Of a stretch of 64,000 nucleotides of DNA, positions 44,244 through 53,394 are shown one piece after another. The stretch comes from Arenibacter sp. F26102. GTDB taxonomy: Bacteria; Bacteroidota; Bacteroidia; Flavobacteriales; Flavobacteriaceae. How positions within the stretch are numbered: position 1 is the first letter of the stretch; each line of letters starts with the position of its first letter. A program made the translations under genes and the position numbers. Below the pieces are notes generated by a model. The model searched no databases and was not told the DNA's origin. It saw only the letters and a list, made by a program, of their open reading frames with translations. The DNA is taken from assembly GCF_023015865.1 (NCBI RefSeq), contig NZ_JALKBC010000013.1:57115-121114 (forward strand), given 5' to 3'.

Positions 44244-44459
44244 TTGAACAGAAACCCCAAAGCGTTGGATGTTGAACAGAAATCATTCCAATTAAGCTAT
44301 TTGGTAGCCGCCAGCATCGTAAAGATGCTAACGCAAGCTGAAATAGACCTGCCCACCGTCTGGCCGTCTCCCAAACTATTTTCCCTTATCAAGAGTACCT
44401 ATTTGGCTTTTGCAGTATCTCATCCTCCCTTAGTTATTCCATTAAACCCAATAAATTAG
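44244..44459 (+). CDS. Doubtful 71-residue open frame in a 350-bp spacer
   Basis: The spacer 44203-44553 holds this frame only. It starts at TTG, has no visible ribosome-binding site and matches no family I recognise (ALDVEQKSFQLSYLVAASIV at residues 7-26, Pro-rich end). Codon use looks like neighbouring genes, so it may be real or a remnant. A small hairpin AGCATC/GATGCT (44313-44329) lies inside it. Confidence 0.25.
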   Translation: MNRNPKALDVEQKSFQLSYLVAASIVKMLTQAEIDLPTVWPSPKLFSLIKSTYLAFAVSHPPLVIPLNPIN

Positions 44460-44531
44460 CTGTGGAACTAGATAGACTATTGCATTAACATACTTTGCCC
44501 CCAATTGGCATTTTAACTATATCCCATTTCG

Positions 44532-44539
44532 TATATTTG
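44532..44539 (+). promoter_or_regulatory. -7 element of lipA promoter
   Basis: TATATTTG, exact match to TAnnTTTG, 14 bp before the lipA ATG; a TTG lies 24 bp upstream (44505-44507). Confidence 0.55.
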
Positions 44540-44553
44540 CACAAAATCATAGT

Positions 44554-45429
44554 ATGAGTATCGAAACTATAGACAGTGTGATTCCTCCAAAAGGTAAACC
44601 CAAATGGTTACGGGTAAAACTTCCGACAGGTAAAAAATACACTCAATTAAGAGGATTGGTGGATAAATACAATCTTCACACCATCTGTACCTCGGGCAGT
44701 TGTCCAAATATGGGCGAATGTTGGGGAGAGGGCACCGCCACATTTATGATTCTAGGAAACGTTTGTACGCGTTCCTGTGGATTTTGTGGTGTAAAAACGG
44801 GAAGACCGGAAGATGTAGATTGGGAAGAACCGGAAAAAGTAGCCAGATCCATTAAAATTATGGAAATTAAACACGCCGTAATCACTTCAGTGGATCGTGA
44901 CGACCTCAAGGATATGGGCTCCATAATATGGGCAGAAACCGTGAAAGCCATTAGGCGAATGAACCCCTCTACCACATTGGAAACCTTGATCCCGGATTTT
45001 CAAGGTATTACAACCCATTTAGATCGCATACTTGCCGTTGGACCAGAAGTAATATCCCACAACATGGAGACGGTAAAAAGATTAACTAGGGAAGTCCGCA
45101 TACAGGCCAAATATGAACGAAGTCTGGGAGTCCTCGCATACTTAAAAGAAAACGGCGCCAACCGCACCAAGTCAGGAATAATGTTGGGACTGGGCGAACG
45201 GGAGGAAGAGGTTATCCAAACCATGGAAGACCTTAGAGCGGCAAATGTTGACGTGGTTACCATTGGACAATATCTGCAGCCATCAAAAAAACATTTACCC
45301 GTAAAGGAATTTATTTTACCGGACCAATTTAAAAAGTATGAGGAAATAGGGCTTCAACTTGGTTTTAGACATGTTGAAAGTGGGGCTCTGGTCCGTTCTT
45401 CATACAAAGCGCACAAGCACATTAAGTAA
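44554..45429 (+). CDS. lipA: Lipoyl synthase
   Basis: Radical-SAM enzyme that inserts two sulfurs into octanoyl groups on lipoyl domains. 291 residues. Auxiliary cluster ligands in [12 protein letters not shown] (C-x4-CPN-x3-C), the radical SAM CxxxCxxC as [13 protein letters not shown], and the terminal RSSYKA motif in [11 protein letters not shown], whose Ser is a cluster ligand. Length normal. Preceded by a good -7 element; followed after 70 bp by gap. Confidence 0.97.
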   Translation: MSIETIDSVIPPKGKPKWLRVKLPTGKKYTQLRGLVDKYNLHTICTSGSCPNMGECWGEGTATFMILGNVCTRSCGFCGVKTGRPEDVDWEEPEKVARSIKIMEIKHAVITSVDRDDLKDMGSIIWAETVKAIRRMNPSTTLETLIPDFQGITTHLDRILAVGPEVISHNMETVKRLTREVRIQAKYERSLGVLAYLKENGANRTKSGIMLGLGEREEEVIQTMEDLRAANVDVVTIGQYLQPSKKHLPVKEFILPDQFKKYEEIGLQLGFRHVESGALVRSSYKAHKHIK

Positions 45430-45499
45430 GTTAATCCTACACCCCAATATCTAAAATATAATTCCGTATTTATACGGATAAAATGGCTTACCACTTTTT

Positions 45500-46510
45500 A
45501 TGAAACGGATTAACATTGGTATAAACGGCTTCGGCAGAATTGGTCGCACCCTATTTAGACTTCTTAGCGAACAACCCCATTTAAGGGTAGTGGCCATAAA
45601 TGATTTGGCGGATGCGCGTACATTGTCACATTTATTAAAGTACGATAGTATACACGGTGTATTTCAAAAAGAAGTCTCCCACAGTGAAAATAAAATTATT
45701 GTCGGAGATAATGAGGTAGCCTTGTTGAACCACAATTCCCCAAAAGATATTCCCTGGTCCAATTATAACGTTGATATCGTTGTTGAAGCCACCGGCAGGT
45801 TCAAGGACCGATCAACCTTAACCCAGCATTTAAAAAACGGGGCGAAAAAAGTTATTCTTAGCGTGCCCCCAACGGAAGATGATATAAAAATGGTGGTATA
45901 TGGTATAAACCATGAAACCTTGGAGCAAACGGATGACATTATTTCCAATGCTTCCTGCACCACTAACAATGCTGCGCCTATGATCAAGGTAATCCAAGAC
46001 CTTTGCGGCATAGAGCAAGCTTATATCACCACTATACATTCCTATACAACAGACCAAAGTCTGCACGACCAGCCCCATAAGGACCTTAGAAGGGCCAGAG
46101 CGGCCTCACAATCCATAGTGCCAACGACCACTGGGGCAGCCAAGGCACTAACAAGAATATTCCCGGAATTATCAAATGTAATTGGAGGCTGCGGAATACG
46201 CGTACCTGTACCCAATTGTTCCTTGACCGACATTACTTTTAACGTAAAAAGGGAAACCTCCATAGAAGAAATAAATGAAGCTTTTTTAAAAATATCGCAA
46301 AACGAGCTTAAAAACATTCTATATTACACAAAAGATCCCATAGTTTCTATAGATATAAACAATACTTATTACTCTTGTACGTTTGATTCTCTGATGACCT
46401 CGGTAATCGGCAAAATGGTGAAAATCATTGGATGGTATGACAACGAAACCGGGTATAGTAGTAGAATTGTAGATTTAATTAACTTTGTAACAAGCAAAAA
46501 ATACGTTTGA
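45500..46510 (+). CDS. gap: Glyceraldehyde-3-phosphate dehydrogenase, type I
   Basis: Oxidises glyceraldehyde-3-phosphate to 1,3-bisphosphoglycerate with NAD+ (glycolysis). 336 residues. NAD-binding NGFGRIGRTLFRLL; Asp33 region VVAINDLAD favours NAD over NADP; catalytic Cys in ASCTTNNAAPMIKVI; HSYTTDQSLHDQPHKDLRR; and WYDNETGYSSRIVDL. Flavobacteria often carry more than one GAPDH; which one this is cannot be told. Its stop overlaps the TTG start of the downstream kinase. Confidence 0.95.
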   Translation: MKRINIGINGFGRIGRTLFRLLSEQPHLRVVAINDLADARTLSHLLKYDSIHGVFQKEVSHSENKIIVGDNEVALLNHNSPKDIPWSNYNVDIVVEATGRFKDRSTLTQHLKNGAKKVILSVPPTEDDIKMVVYGINHETLEQTDDIISNASCTTNNAAPMIKVIQDLCGIEQAYITTIHSYTTDQSLHDQPHKDLRRARAASQSIVPTTTGAAKALTRIFPELSNVIGGCGIRVPVPNCSLTDITFNVKRETSIEEINEAFLKISQNELKNILYYTKDPIVSIDINNTYYSCTFDSLMTSVIGKMVKIIGWYDNETGYSSRIVDLINFVTSKKYV

Positions 46511-48732
46511 GACCATTATTCTTACATATAAATTTGAACGGAAAATTATGGCTCCTGACGGTTCTATTGTTTTTTTGCTTTGGTCATTCCTATACCCAAG
46601 AAACCAAGGCTGTTGAAACTGATATAGAATATTATTTTGACAAAGCAAGGGATCTGGGTAATAAAAATAAAATGGAACCTGCCCTTGAGGACTTGAACTC
46701 GGCCATGGAAATTGCCTTCAAGAACAACGACCAAAAGGCACTTATAGATACTTATCACAAATTTGCCATTTTATATTTAAGACTGGGAAAGGACGATAGT
46801 GCAGAATATTACGCAGACAGATCAAAATCCCTTTTAAAGGATATTTCCTATCCCTACGGAGAGGCTACTCACAAGTATATAGACGCCATTATTTCCTACA
46901 GGGATGGCAAAAACTTCCTGGCCATTTCCATGCTAAATGAGGCGAAACAAATAAACAATGACCGGAATTTACTGAACAATATCCTTTTTGTTGAAGGAAA
47001 GATTTTTCTAAACTTGGAAAAATATGAGAGTGCCACAAAAAATTTCAATGCCCTGGCCGTTAATACGGACATATATGAAAAGGAATATCTGGCTACCAAG
47101 TCCCACATTAAATTGGCCGAAATTTATTTCAGGACCGAAAATTACGAGGAAAGTATAAAAAATGCGCTGAGTGCTTTAAAATTGGCCAAGGCCAATAACT
47201 TTTATGTTGAAAGATTGGAGGCCAATGAGCTACTCACCCAGTCCAATGCCAAACTTGAACTTTTTGAATCTGCCTTGTTTTACAATAAAAACATAGTTAA
47301 TATTAAGGATTCTATCTTTACTATTGAAAAAACTTTAGGTGAAACAAAGACAGCCGATAAGATCCAAACCGATTTTATGCGCGATGAAATTGGTAGACAG
47401 GAAGCCAAGATCGAAGAATTGAGTCAGTCCAAAAACAGAACTGAAATTACGGCCATTTTAACTTCAGCCTTTTTAATAGTAATTTCCATATTGGCCGTTT
47501 CACTTTATAGAAACAACCAAATTAAACTGAAGACCAACGATCTACTTCATACCAAGAACAATGAGTTGCAGGCGGCAAGGGATGCGGCGGTAATGGCCAT
47601 GGATGCCAAAACCAACTTCTTGTCCACTGTTAGCCATGAATTGCGAACACCGCTTTATGCAGTAACCGGCCTAACCCATTTATTACTGGAAGAGAACCCA
47701 AGTGAAAGCCAAAAAGAGCATCTAAAATCCTTGAAGTTTTCCGGCGACTATCTATTGAATTTTATTAATGATATCCTTCAGATCAACAAAATTGATGCCG
47801 ACAAACTGGAAGCCCTTCAAATAGATTTTAATCTAAAAAAGATTCTTTCAGAGGTTATTAACTCATTGAATCAGAGTGCGAAGGCGAACAAAACTAAAAT
47901 TGTATTGGAGTTTGATGAGGATATTCCATCGCACTTATTGGGCGACCCATTAAAACTTTCCCAAATATTTATAAACCTTATTGGCAATGGCATAAAATTT
48001 ACCAAGGAAGGCCAGGTTACCGTTATTGCAAAACTTGCGAGAAAAGAAGATGAGAATCTGACCATTTATTTTGAAGTGAAGGATAATGGAATAGGAATAG
48101 ATCCAGAAAGACAGCGGACAATATTTGATAGCTTTGAACAAGGTTCCATTCAGATCAATAGGGAATACGGAGGTACCGGTCTAGGACTGACCATTGTAAA
48201 AAGCTTGTTAGGGTTATTTGGAAGTGAAATTCAACTAAAAAGCGAATTGGGCAAAGGAAGTTCCTTTTTCTTTGAGGTGGATTTAAAAAGCAAGGATGAC
48301 CTTATTGATGATATCCCATTCGAAATTACCGAAGTGGAATACGATTTTACCGGACTTCATATATTGATTGTGGAGGACAATAAAATTAACCAGGTCATTA
48401 CCAAGAAAATGTTGAACAAAAAGGAAATTACCTGTGACATTGCCAACAATGGTCTGGAAGCTGTGGCCATGGTTAGAAAAACAGATTACGACTGTATCTT
48501 AATGGATATCCATATGCCTGGTATAAGTGGGGAAGAAGCCACTATAGAAATAAGAAAATTTAACAGATTGGTTCCAATTATCGCCCTTACCGCGATTTCC
48601 TTGGATGACAGTTTGGAAAGTTTTTATGCCGCAGGATGTAATGATGTGGTTACCAAACCTTTTAAGCCAGAGGTGTTCTACTCTAAAATAGGGGAGAACA
48701 TCTTTGATATTAAAAAAAAAATTGAAGCCTAA
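46507..48732 (+). CDS. Hybrid sensor kinase: TPR sensor, histidine kinase and receiver
   Basis: 741 residues. No ATG: starts at TTG 46507 (overlapping the gap stop) or TTG 46534, which would give signal peptide MNGKLWLLTVLLFFCFGHSY. The periplasmic part (about 30-310) is a set of TPR-like helical repeats. A TM helix follows (about 317-336, TAILTSAFLIVISILAVSLY), then HisKA with the phospho-acceptor at about 376 (TVSHELRTPLYAV), HATPase (NLIGNGIKF, GGTGLGLTIVKSLL) and a C-terminal receiver (about 615-735) with Asp in CILMDIHMPG. Signal unknown. Convergent with lpxK (stops overlap by 4 bp). Confidence 0.9.
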   Translation: MRPLFLHINLNGKLWLLTVLLFFCFGHSYTQETKAVETDIEYYFDKARDLGNKNKMEPALEDLNSAMEIAFKNNDQKALIDTYHKFAILYLRLGKDDSAEYYADRSKSLLKDISYPYGEATHKYIDAIISYRDGKNFLAISMLNEAKQINNDRNLLNNILFVEGKIFLNLEKYESATKNFNALAVNTDIYEKEYLATKSHIKLAEIYFRTENYEESIKNALSALKLAKANNFYVERLEANELLTQSNAKLELFESALFYNKNIVNIKDSIFTIEKTLGETKTADKIQTDFMRDEIGRQEAKIEELSQSKNRTEITAILTSAFLIVISILAVSLYRNNQIKLKTNDLLHTKNNELQAARDAAVMAMDAKTNFLSTVSHELRTPLYAVTGLTHLLLEENPSESQKEHLKSLKFSGDYLLNFINDILQINKIDADKLEALQIDFNLKKILSEVINSLNQSAKANKTKIVLEFDEDIPSHLLGDPLKLSQIFINLIGNGIKFTKEGQVTVIAKLARKEDENLTIYFEVKDNGIGIDPERQRTIFDSFEQGSIQINREYGGTGLGLTIVKSLLGLFGSEIQLKSELGKGSSFFFEVDLKSKDDLIDDIPFEITEVEYDFTGLHILIVEDNKINQVITKKMLNKKEITCDIANNGLEAVAMVRKTDYDCILMDIHMPGISGEEATIEIRKFNRLVPIIALTAISLDDSLESFYAAGCNDVVTKPFKPEVFYSKIGENIFDIKKKIEA

Positions 48733-49733
48733 GGATTAGATAGGCCATCATTCAGCAAACTCACCAATACTTTTTCCCCCTCATTCAAAAATTTGTGCTT
48801 TACCCCTATATAATGTAGGTTTTTTATTTTGCCTTCCAGCCGTACATAATCCTTTTCGGTGGTAAGCACCACTTCCTTTGTGTTGAACAAGGCAATTTCC
48901 TTATCCGAGAAAAAATGATGGTCTTGGTAGGCCAAATGCTCAACCGCAATTCCTTGGTCCGCAAGAAAATCAACCAATGGCTTTGGATTGGCTATACCGG
49001 TTACCAAAGTCACTTTTCTATTTTTCATCTGCGCCAGACTTATTTCTCCAGAACCACCTTTTAGGCTAGTATCATAATCCAAATAACTGAAAATAACCTT
49101 CTGCCTTGGGGCGGGGGCTATTTTCTTTAGAATGCCCTGTTGCTGCATGGCGGATAAATTCGGCGGACATTTGGTAACAATAATGATATTGGCCCGTCTG
49201 GCTTCACGTTTGCTATCCCTCAAATTGCCGGTAGGCAAATACCAATCATCAACATACAAATTAGCATAGGAAGTCAACAATACATAATGATCACATCTTA
49301 CTTTTCTATGCTGAAATGCATCATCCAACAGAATAACATCGGGCCCAACAGTTTTCTCCAATGTAGAAATTCCATGCTGTCGGTCGGCGTCAACGGCAAC
49401 AAAGGCGTTCGGAAATTTTTTGTAGATCTGGTAAGGTTCATCCCCAAGGCTCTCCACACCAACCCCAGATTCGCCCAGCAAATACCCTTTTGATCGTCTA
49501 CCATATCCCCTACTCAATACAGCTATTTTGCATTGCTCATTTAGGTGGGTAATCAAAAACTCTATCATTGGAGTTTTCCCGGTACCGCCTACGCTAAGAT
49601 TGCCAACACATATGGTTTTGGTGGCGAATGATCTGGACGGAAAAACACCTGTGTCATATAAATAATTACGTAGGTATACTACAATTGCGTATATCAGTGA
49701 AATGGGAAAACCTAATTTTCTTAGTAGCTGCAT
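48729..49733 (-). CDS. lpxK: Tetraacyldisaccharide 4'-kinase
   Basis: Phosphorylates the lipid A disaccharide precursor (inner membrane). 334 residues from the ATG at 49733 (MQLLRKLGFPISLIYAIVVY); the frame opens further upstream but this start aligns with the family. P-loop in CVGNLSVGGTGKTPMIEFL, DDAFQHRKV and VLTTEKDYVRL are LpxK signatures. Convergent with the hybrid kinase (4-bp overlap); divergent from NIF3. Confidence 0.94.
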   Translation of the reverse strand: MQLLRKLGFPISLIYAIVVYLRNYLYDTGVFPSRSFATKTICVGNLSVGGTGKTPMIEFLITHLNEQCKIAVLSRGYGRRSKGYLLGESGVGVESLGDEPYQIYKKFPNAFVAVDADRQHGISTLEKTVGPDVILLDDAFQHRKVRCDHYVLLTSYANLYVDDWYLPTGNLRDSKREARRANIIIVTKCPPNLSAMQQQGILKKIAPAPRQKVIFSYLDYDTSLKGGSGEISLAQMKNRKVTLVTGIANPKPLVDFLADQGIAVEHLAYQDHHFFSDKEIALFNTKEVVLTTEKDYVRLEGKIKNLHYIGVKHKFLNEGEKVLVSLLNDGLSNP

Positions 49734-49754
49734 TAGAACGAAAATATAATATTT

Positions 49755-49762
49755 TATCTTTG
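49755..49762 (+). promoter_or_regulatory. -7 element of the NIF3 gene promoter
   Basis: TATCTTTG, exact match, 20 bp before the NIF3 ATG in the short spacer shared with lpxK. Confidence 0.5.
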
Positions 49763-49782
49763 GAAGACCATAAATTTGAAAA

Positions 49783-50877
49783 ATGATCATAAAACAAGTT
49801 ATCGATACCCTTGAAGAGTTGGCACCACTGAATTACGCTGAAGATTTTGACAATGTTGGGCTATTGGTGGGGAATGCAAATAATGAGGTAAAGGGTATCC
49901 TGGTAACCTTGGACACTTTGGAAAATGTGGTGGATGAGGCCATAGCAAAAAAATGTAATCTCATCGTTAGTTTTCACCCTATTATTTTTAGTGGTCTAAA
50001 GAAAATTACCGGTGCCAATTATGTACAAAGAGTAGTAATCAAGGCCATTCAGCACAATATTGCCATTTACAGCATGCACACCGCATTGGATAATAGCCAT
50101 AAAGGGGTAAATGCCAAAATATGTGAAATATTGGGCCTAAAAAACACAAGCATTTTAATCCCACAGAAGGGCACCATTAAAAAATTGACAACCTATGTTC
50201 CCAAAGAGCATGCGGACGCCCTTAAAACAGCTCTATTCAATGCTGGGGCAGGAAATATAGGCAATTATAGCAATTGTAGTTTTAGTATGGATGGCACCGG
50301 AAGTTACCAGGCCAATACAGGAGCCAATCCTTATTTGGGTAAAATTGGAGAAACGCATTATGAGAACGAATCCCAAATAAGCCTTACCTATGGCAAGGCG
50401 AATGAAGCAAAAGTTCTTGCCGCACTTTTTGGCAATCACCCCTATGAAGAAGTTGCCTATGAAATACAAACTTTGGAAAATAAAAACCAAAAAATTGGCA
50501 TGGGCATGGTCGGAAATCTTGAAAAATCGATGCATGAGGAAGAATTTTTCGATTTTTTGAAGACAAAAATGAATGTTTCCTGTATTAGACACTCCAATTT
50601 TTTAGGAAAAAAAATAACCAAAGTTGCCGTTTTGGGAGGAAGTGGTTCTTTTGCTATTTCATCGGCAATGTCCGCCAACGCTGACGTTTTTGTGACTTCA
50701 GACCTAAAATACCATCAATTCTACGAAGCTGAAGGCAAAATACTTTTGGCAGATATTGGGCACTATGAAACAGAGCAGTTTACAAAAAATCTCTTAGTTG
50801 ATTATCTTACGAAAAAAATTCCTAATTTTGCAATCTCTTTATCGGAGAGCAAAACAAATCCCATCAAGTATTTTTAA
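49783..50877 (+). CDS. NIF3-like dinuclear metal-centre protein
   Basis: 364 residues. The two halves of the NIF3 fold (about 1-130 and 240-364) flank an inserted PII/CutA-like domain (TYVPKEHADALKTALFNAGA, NYSNCSFSMDGTGSYQ), as in the long bacterial form. Metal ligands: FHPIIFSGLKKI (HxxxF) and SMHTALDN near residues 64-100, and the C-terminal DIGHYETEQF. The family forms hexamers with a di-metal site; a GTP cyclohydrolase-type name is often attached without support. It is 2 bp upstream of the coiled-coil gene, forming a conserved pair. Confidence 0.92.
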   Translation: MIIKQVIDTLEELAPLNYAEDFDNVGLLVGNANNEVKGILVTLDTLENVVDEAIAKKCNLIVSFHPIIFSGLKKITGANYVQRVVIKAIQHNIAIYSMHTALDNSHKGVNAKICEILGLKNTSILIPQKGTIKKLTTYVPKEHADALKTALFNAGAGNIGNYSNCSFSMDGTGSYQANTGANPYLGKIGETHYENESQISLTYGKANEAKVLAALFGNHPYEEVAYEIQTLENKNQKIGMGMVGNLEKSMHEEEFFDFLKTKMNVSCIRHSNFLGKKITKVAVLGGSGSFAISSAMSANADVFVTSDLKYHQFYEAEGKILLADIGHYETEQFTKNLLVDYLTKKIPNFAISLSESKTNPIKYF

Positions 50878-50879
50878 AT

Positions 50880-51659
50880 ATGGCAACAAAGACAGAAGCA
50901 ACGGTAGAAGAAAAGTTAAGAGCACTATATGATTTGCAATTAATTGATTCTAGAGTTGATGAGATAAGAAATGTTAGAGGAGAACTTCCTCTAGAAGTAG
51001 AAGATTTGGAAGACGAGGTACTTGGCCTTAAAACAAGAATGGATAAGCTTAAAACCGATCTTGAAACCATTAACTACGAAATAGGTGCCAAGAAAAATCT
51101 TATTGATGAAGCTAAAACCTTGATCAAAAAATACGCGGAACAACAAAAGAATGTCCGTAACAGTAGGGAATTCAATTCCTTGACCAAGGAAGTAGAGTTT
51201 CAGGAACTTGAAATTCAATTGGCAGAAAAGAATATAAAGGAGTTCAAGGCCCAAATAGACCAGAAAAAAGAAGTTATCGCTTCTACAAAGGAGCGTTTAA
51301 GCGAAAGGGAAGCACACCTTAAGCACAAGAAAAGTGAGTTGAACGCTATTTTGGCGGAAACAGAGAAAGAAGAAAAGGCTCTTTTGAAAAAATCCGAAGA
51401 ATACCAATCCCAAATTGAGGAGCGTTTGGTAAAGGCTTACAATAGAATCCGTAATAATGTAAAAAACGGTTTGGCAGTAGTTCCGATTGAAAGAGGTGCT
51501 TCCGGCGGTTCTTTCTTTACCATTCCACCACAAGTACAGGTGGAGATTGCTTCACGCAAGAAAATTATTAGCGACGAACACAGTGGAAGAATTTTAGTTG
51601 ACCCTGTTTTGGCCGAAGAAGAACAAGAAAAAATGCAAAAGCTGTTCTCTAAATTATAG
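50880..51659 (+). CDS. CT398-like coiled-coil protein with degenerate zinc ribbon
   Basis: 259 residues. Residues about 30-185 are a long coiled-coil hairpin rich in Lys/Glu. The C-terminal part aligns with the C4 zinc ribbon of the CT398/HP0958 family (RGASGGSFFTIPPQVQVEIA, then SDEHSGRILVDPVL). All four zinc Cys are missing (ASGGS for CxGC, DEHSG for CxxCG); the whole protein has no Cys. Relatives bind flagellar or RNA-handling partners; this organism shows no flagellar genes here. Paired with NIF3 (2-bp gap), followed by a strong terminator. Confidence 0.87.
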   Translation: MATKTEATVEEKLRALYDLQLIDSRVDEIRNVRGELPLEVEDLEDEVLGLKTRMDKLKTDLETINYEIGAKKNLIDEAKTLIKKYAEQQKNVRNSREFNSLTKEVEFQELEIQLAEKNIKEFKAQIDQKKEVIASTKERLSEREAHLKHKKSELNAILAETEKEEKALLKKSEEYQSQIEERLVKAYNRIRNNVKNGLAVVPIERGASGGSFFTIPPQVQVEIASRKKIISDEHSGRILVDPVLAEEEQEKMQKLFSKL

Positions 51660-51674
51660 AACAAACAGCCCACA

Positions 51675-51714
51675 AAAAAATAAAGCCATCTTTTTAAGAT
51701 GGCTTTATTTTTTT
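51675..51714 (+). terminator. Intrinsic terminator after the NIF3 operon
   Basis: AAAAAATAAAGCCATC (51675-51690) pairs with GATGGCTTTATTTTTT (51698-51713) across a 7-nt loop, with T-tract. The A-tract makes it bidirectional for the convergent kmo. Confidence 0.85.
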
Positions 51715-51731
51715 CTACCCTAATGTCCGTC

Positions 51732-53072
51732 TTATAAAAGACTTAGGATTTTCCGATCAACTTCTTCAGTATCCCAAATTTCCTCTATATTGGGAATTTG
51801 CATTATTTGCTTCATAATCTTTTCCTGAGCATCCCCATTGGCCAAAGCCTCTACATAGGGCCTATCTGAAAATGTAACCCTGGAATAGGCCGGTATCCAC
51901 TTATCGGGATATTTTTTGGCAAAACGCTTTTCAATCTTTTTCTGTAATATAAAATTAGGATCGGCCGTCATAGTGCTCATCTCCACAAAATTACGATAAC
52001 TTAGTTCCGCTATAGCATCTGCATTGGGCTTACGTTCTGTCTGGTAGGTATTAAAAATTTGCGCCCAATCATCCCCAAACTGGGCAATAATCTTATTCAG
52101 GGCATATATATCCTCAAAGCCTGCATTCATTCCCTGCCCGTAAAACGGCACAATGGCATGGGCGGAGTCGCCCACAAGTGCCACCTTATCCCAGTAGGTC
52201 CATGGATAGCATTTAATGGTTACCAATGCACTTGTTGGATTTTTAAAGAAATCTGTTGTAAGATCTTCTATGACCGGGGCAACATCGGGAAAATAAGTAT
52301 TAAAGAAACCTTTGGCCTCATCCTTGGTTTTTATTTTCTCAAAGGAAACCTCCCCTTCAAAGGGAAGGAACAAGGTACAGGTAAAACTTCCATCCAAATT
52401 AGGCATGGCAATAAACATAAACTTCCCTCTGGGCCAGATATGGAAAGAATGTTTTTCCAGTTTATGGGTACCATCGTCATTTGCCGGAATAGTAAGCTCC
52501 TTGTAACCTACATCTATAAATTCTTGATGGTAATTAAATCTACTACGGCGCTGCATTTTGTGCCTAACTCGCGAAAAAGCACCGTCACAGCCAAAAACAA
52601 TGTCATAGTCATACTCCTTCCACTCCCCTTTCTCCGTTGCGCCCGTATATATTTTTCCTTCGGGCAGGTCTACATCCCAAACCTTTTCTTCAAAATGAAA
52701 ATCAACCCCTGCCTCTTCGGCAAGATCGATCATTCTACGATTTAATATACCCCGTGAAATAGACCAAATGGCCTCTCCTTCCTTTCCATATTTTTGGTAA
52801 TACTCCGGCTCCCCTGCAACATGAATAGCGCGCTTGTCCAAAGGAATTGCAATTTTCTTTACTTCATCCTCAATTCCTACCTCCCTAAGTGCCTTCCACC
52901 CCCTATTGCTCATTGCCAAGTTTATGGATCTACCGGAAAATTCAACATTTCTAATATCGGGTCTACGATCATAAACCGCTATCTCGTGTCCTAACTTCCG
53001 AAGGTAAATTGCTAATAAAGATCCTACCAATCCTGAACCGATTATGGCAATTTTTTTAGGAGTTTGTGTCAT
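51732..53072 (-). CDS. kmo: Kynurenine 3-monooxygenase
   Basis: FAD enzyme that hydroxylates L-kynurenine to 3-hydroxykynurenine with NADPH and O2 on the tryptophan-to-NAD route. 446 residues. FAD site IAIIGSGLVGSLLAIYLRK; the Rossmann Asp of CDGAFSRVRHKMQ; and the second FAD motif ALVGDSAHAIVPFYGQGMN. AISRG-type and RSINLAMSNRGWKAL stretches match Kmo. The partner kynU is 3 kb away on the same strand. Convergent with the NIF3 operon. Confidence 0.93.
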   Translation of the reverse strand: MTQTPKKIAIIGSGLVGSLLAIYLRKLGHEIAVYDRRPDIRNVEFSGRSINLAMSNRGWKALREVGIEDEVKKIAIPLDKRAIHVAGEPEYYQKYGKEGEAIWSISRGILNRRMIDLAEEAGVDFHFEEKVWDVDLPEGKIYTGATEKGEWKEYDYDIVFGCDGAFSRVRHKMQRRSRFNYHQEFIDVGYKELTIPANDDGTHKLEKHSFHIWPRGKFMFIAMPNLDGSFTCTLFLPFEGEVSFEKIKTKDEAKGFFNTYFPDVAPVIEDLTTDFFKNPTSALVTIKCYPWTYWDKVALVGDSAHAIVPFYGQGMNAGFEDIYALNKIIAQFGDDWAQIFNTYQTERKPNADAIAELSYRNFVEMSTMTADPNFILQKKIEKRFAKKYPDKWIPAYSRVTFSDRPYVEALANGDAQEKIMKQIMQIPNIEEIWDTEEVDRKILSLL

Positions 53073-53394
53073 ACTAATGCAAATAGGGAAAAGTAATTGT
53101 TAAAGTAATAAATGTAGTAAAATAAAGTAACTTGTATAAAATAGATGCAATATCATCACAAAACGCCTGTATTCATCTTATTTCCGTACACAGCAGTAAT
53201 GCCCATCTGGAAAAACATTATTTTTTTAACTTTTTTTCGTTCCAGGACATCCAAACAACCCATTTAAGACGTAAATAAAACACATACCGCTTCGGCGTCC
53301 ATATATAAAAAAGTCCTTCACATTAAGTTTGTGAAGGACTTTTCCTTTTATTTTTAATCTGTACTATAATATATTTTAAACAAACTTAGAGCGG
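53073..53394. other. Spacer of 322 bp between kmo and clpP
   Basis: A+T-rich, no open frame of note. It contains the clpP terminator (53309-53343) and presumably the kmo promoter, but no TAnnTTTG match in the minus orientation is convincing. Confidence 0.5.
53309..53343 (-). terminator. Intrinsic terminator of clpP
   Basis: AAAAGTCCTTCAC (53309-53321) and GTGAAGGACTTTT (53331-53343), perfect 13-bp arms with 9-nt loop; in the clpP direction it is followed by a T-run. Confidence 0.85.

Noticed and set aside
53073..53394. Hidden small RNA or gene between kmo and clpP
   Set aside because: Apart from the terminator hairpin there is no open frame, promoter or conserved-looking structure.
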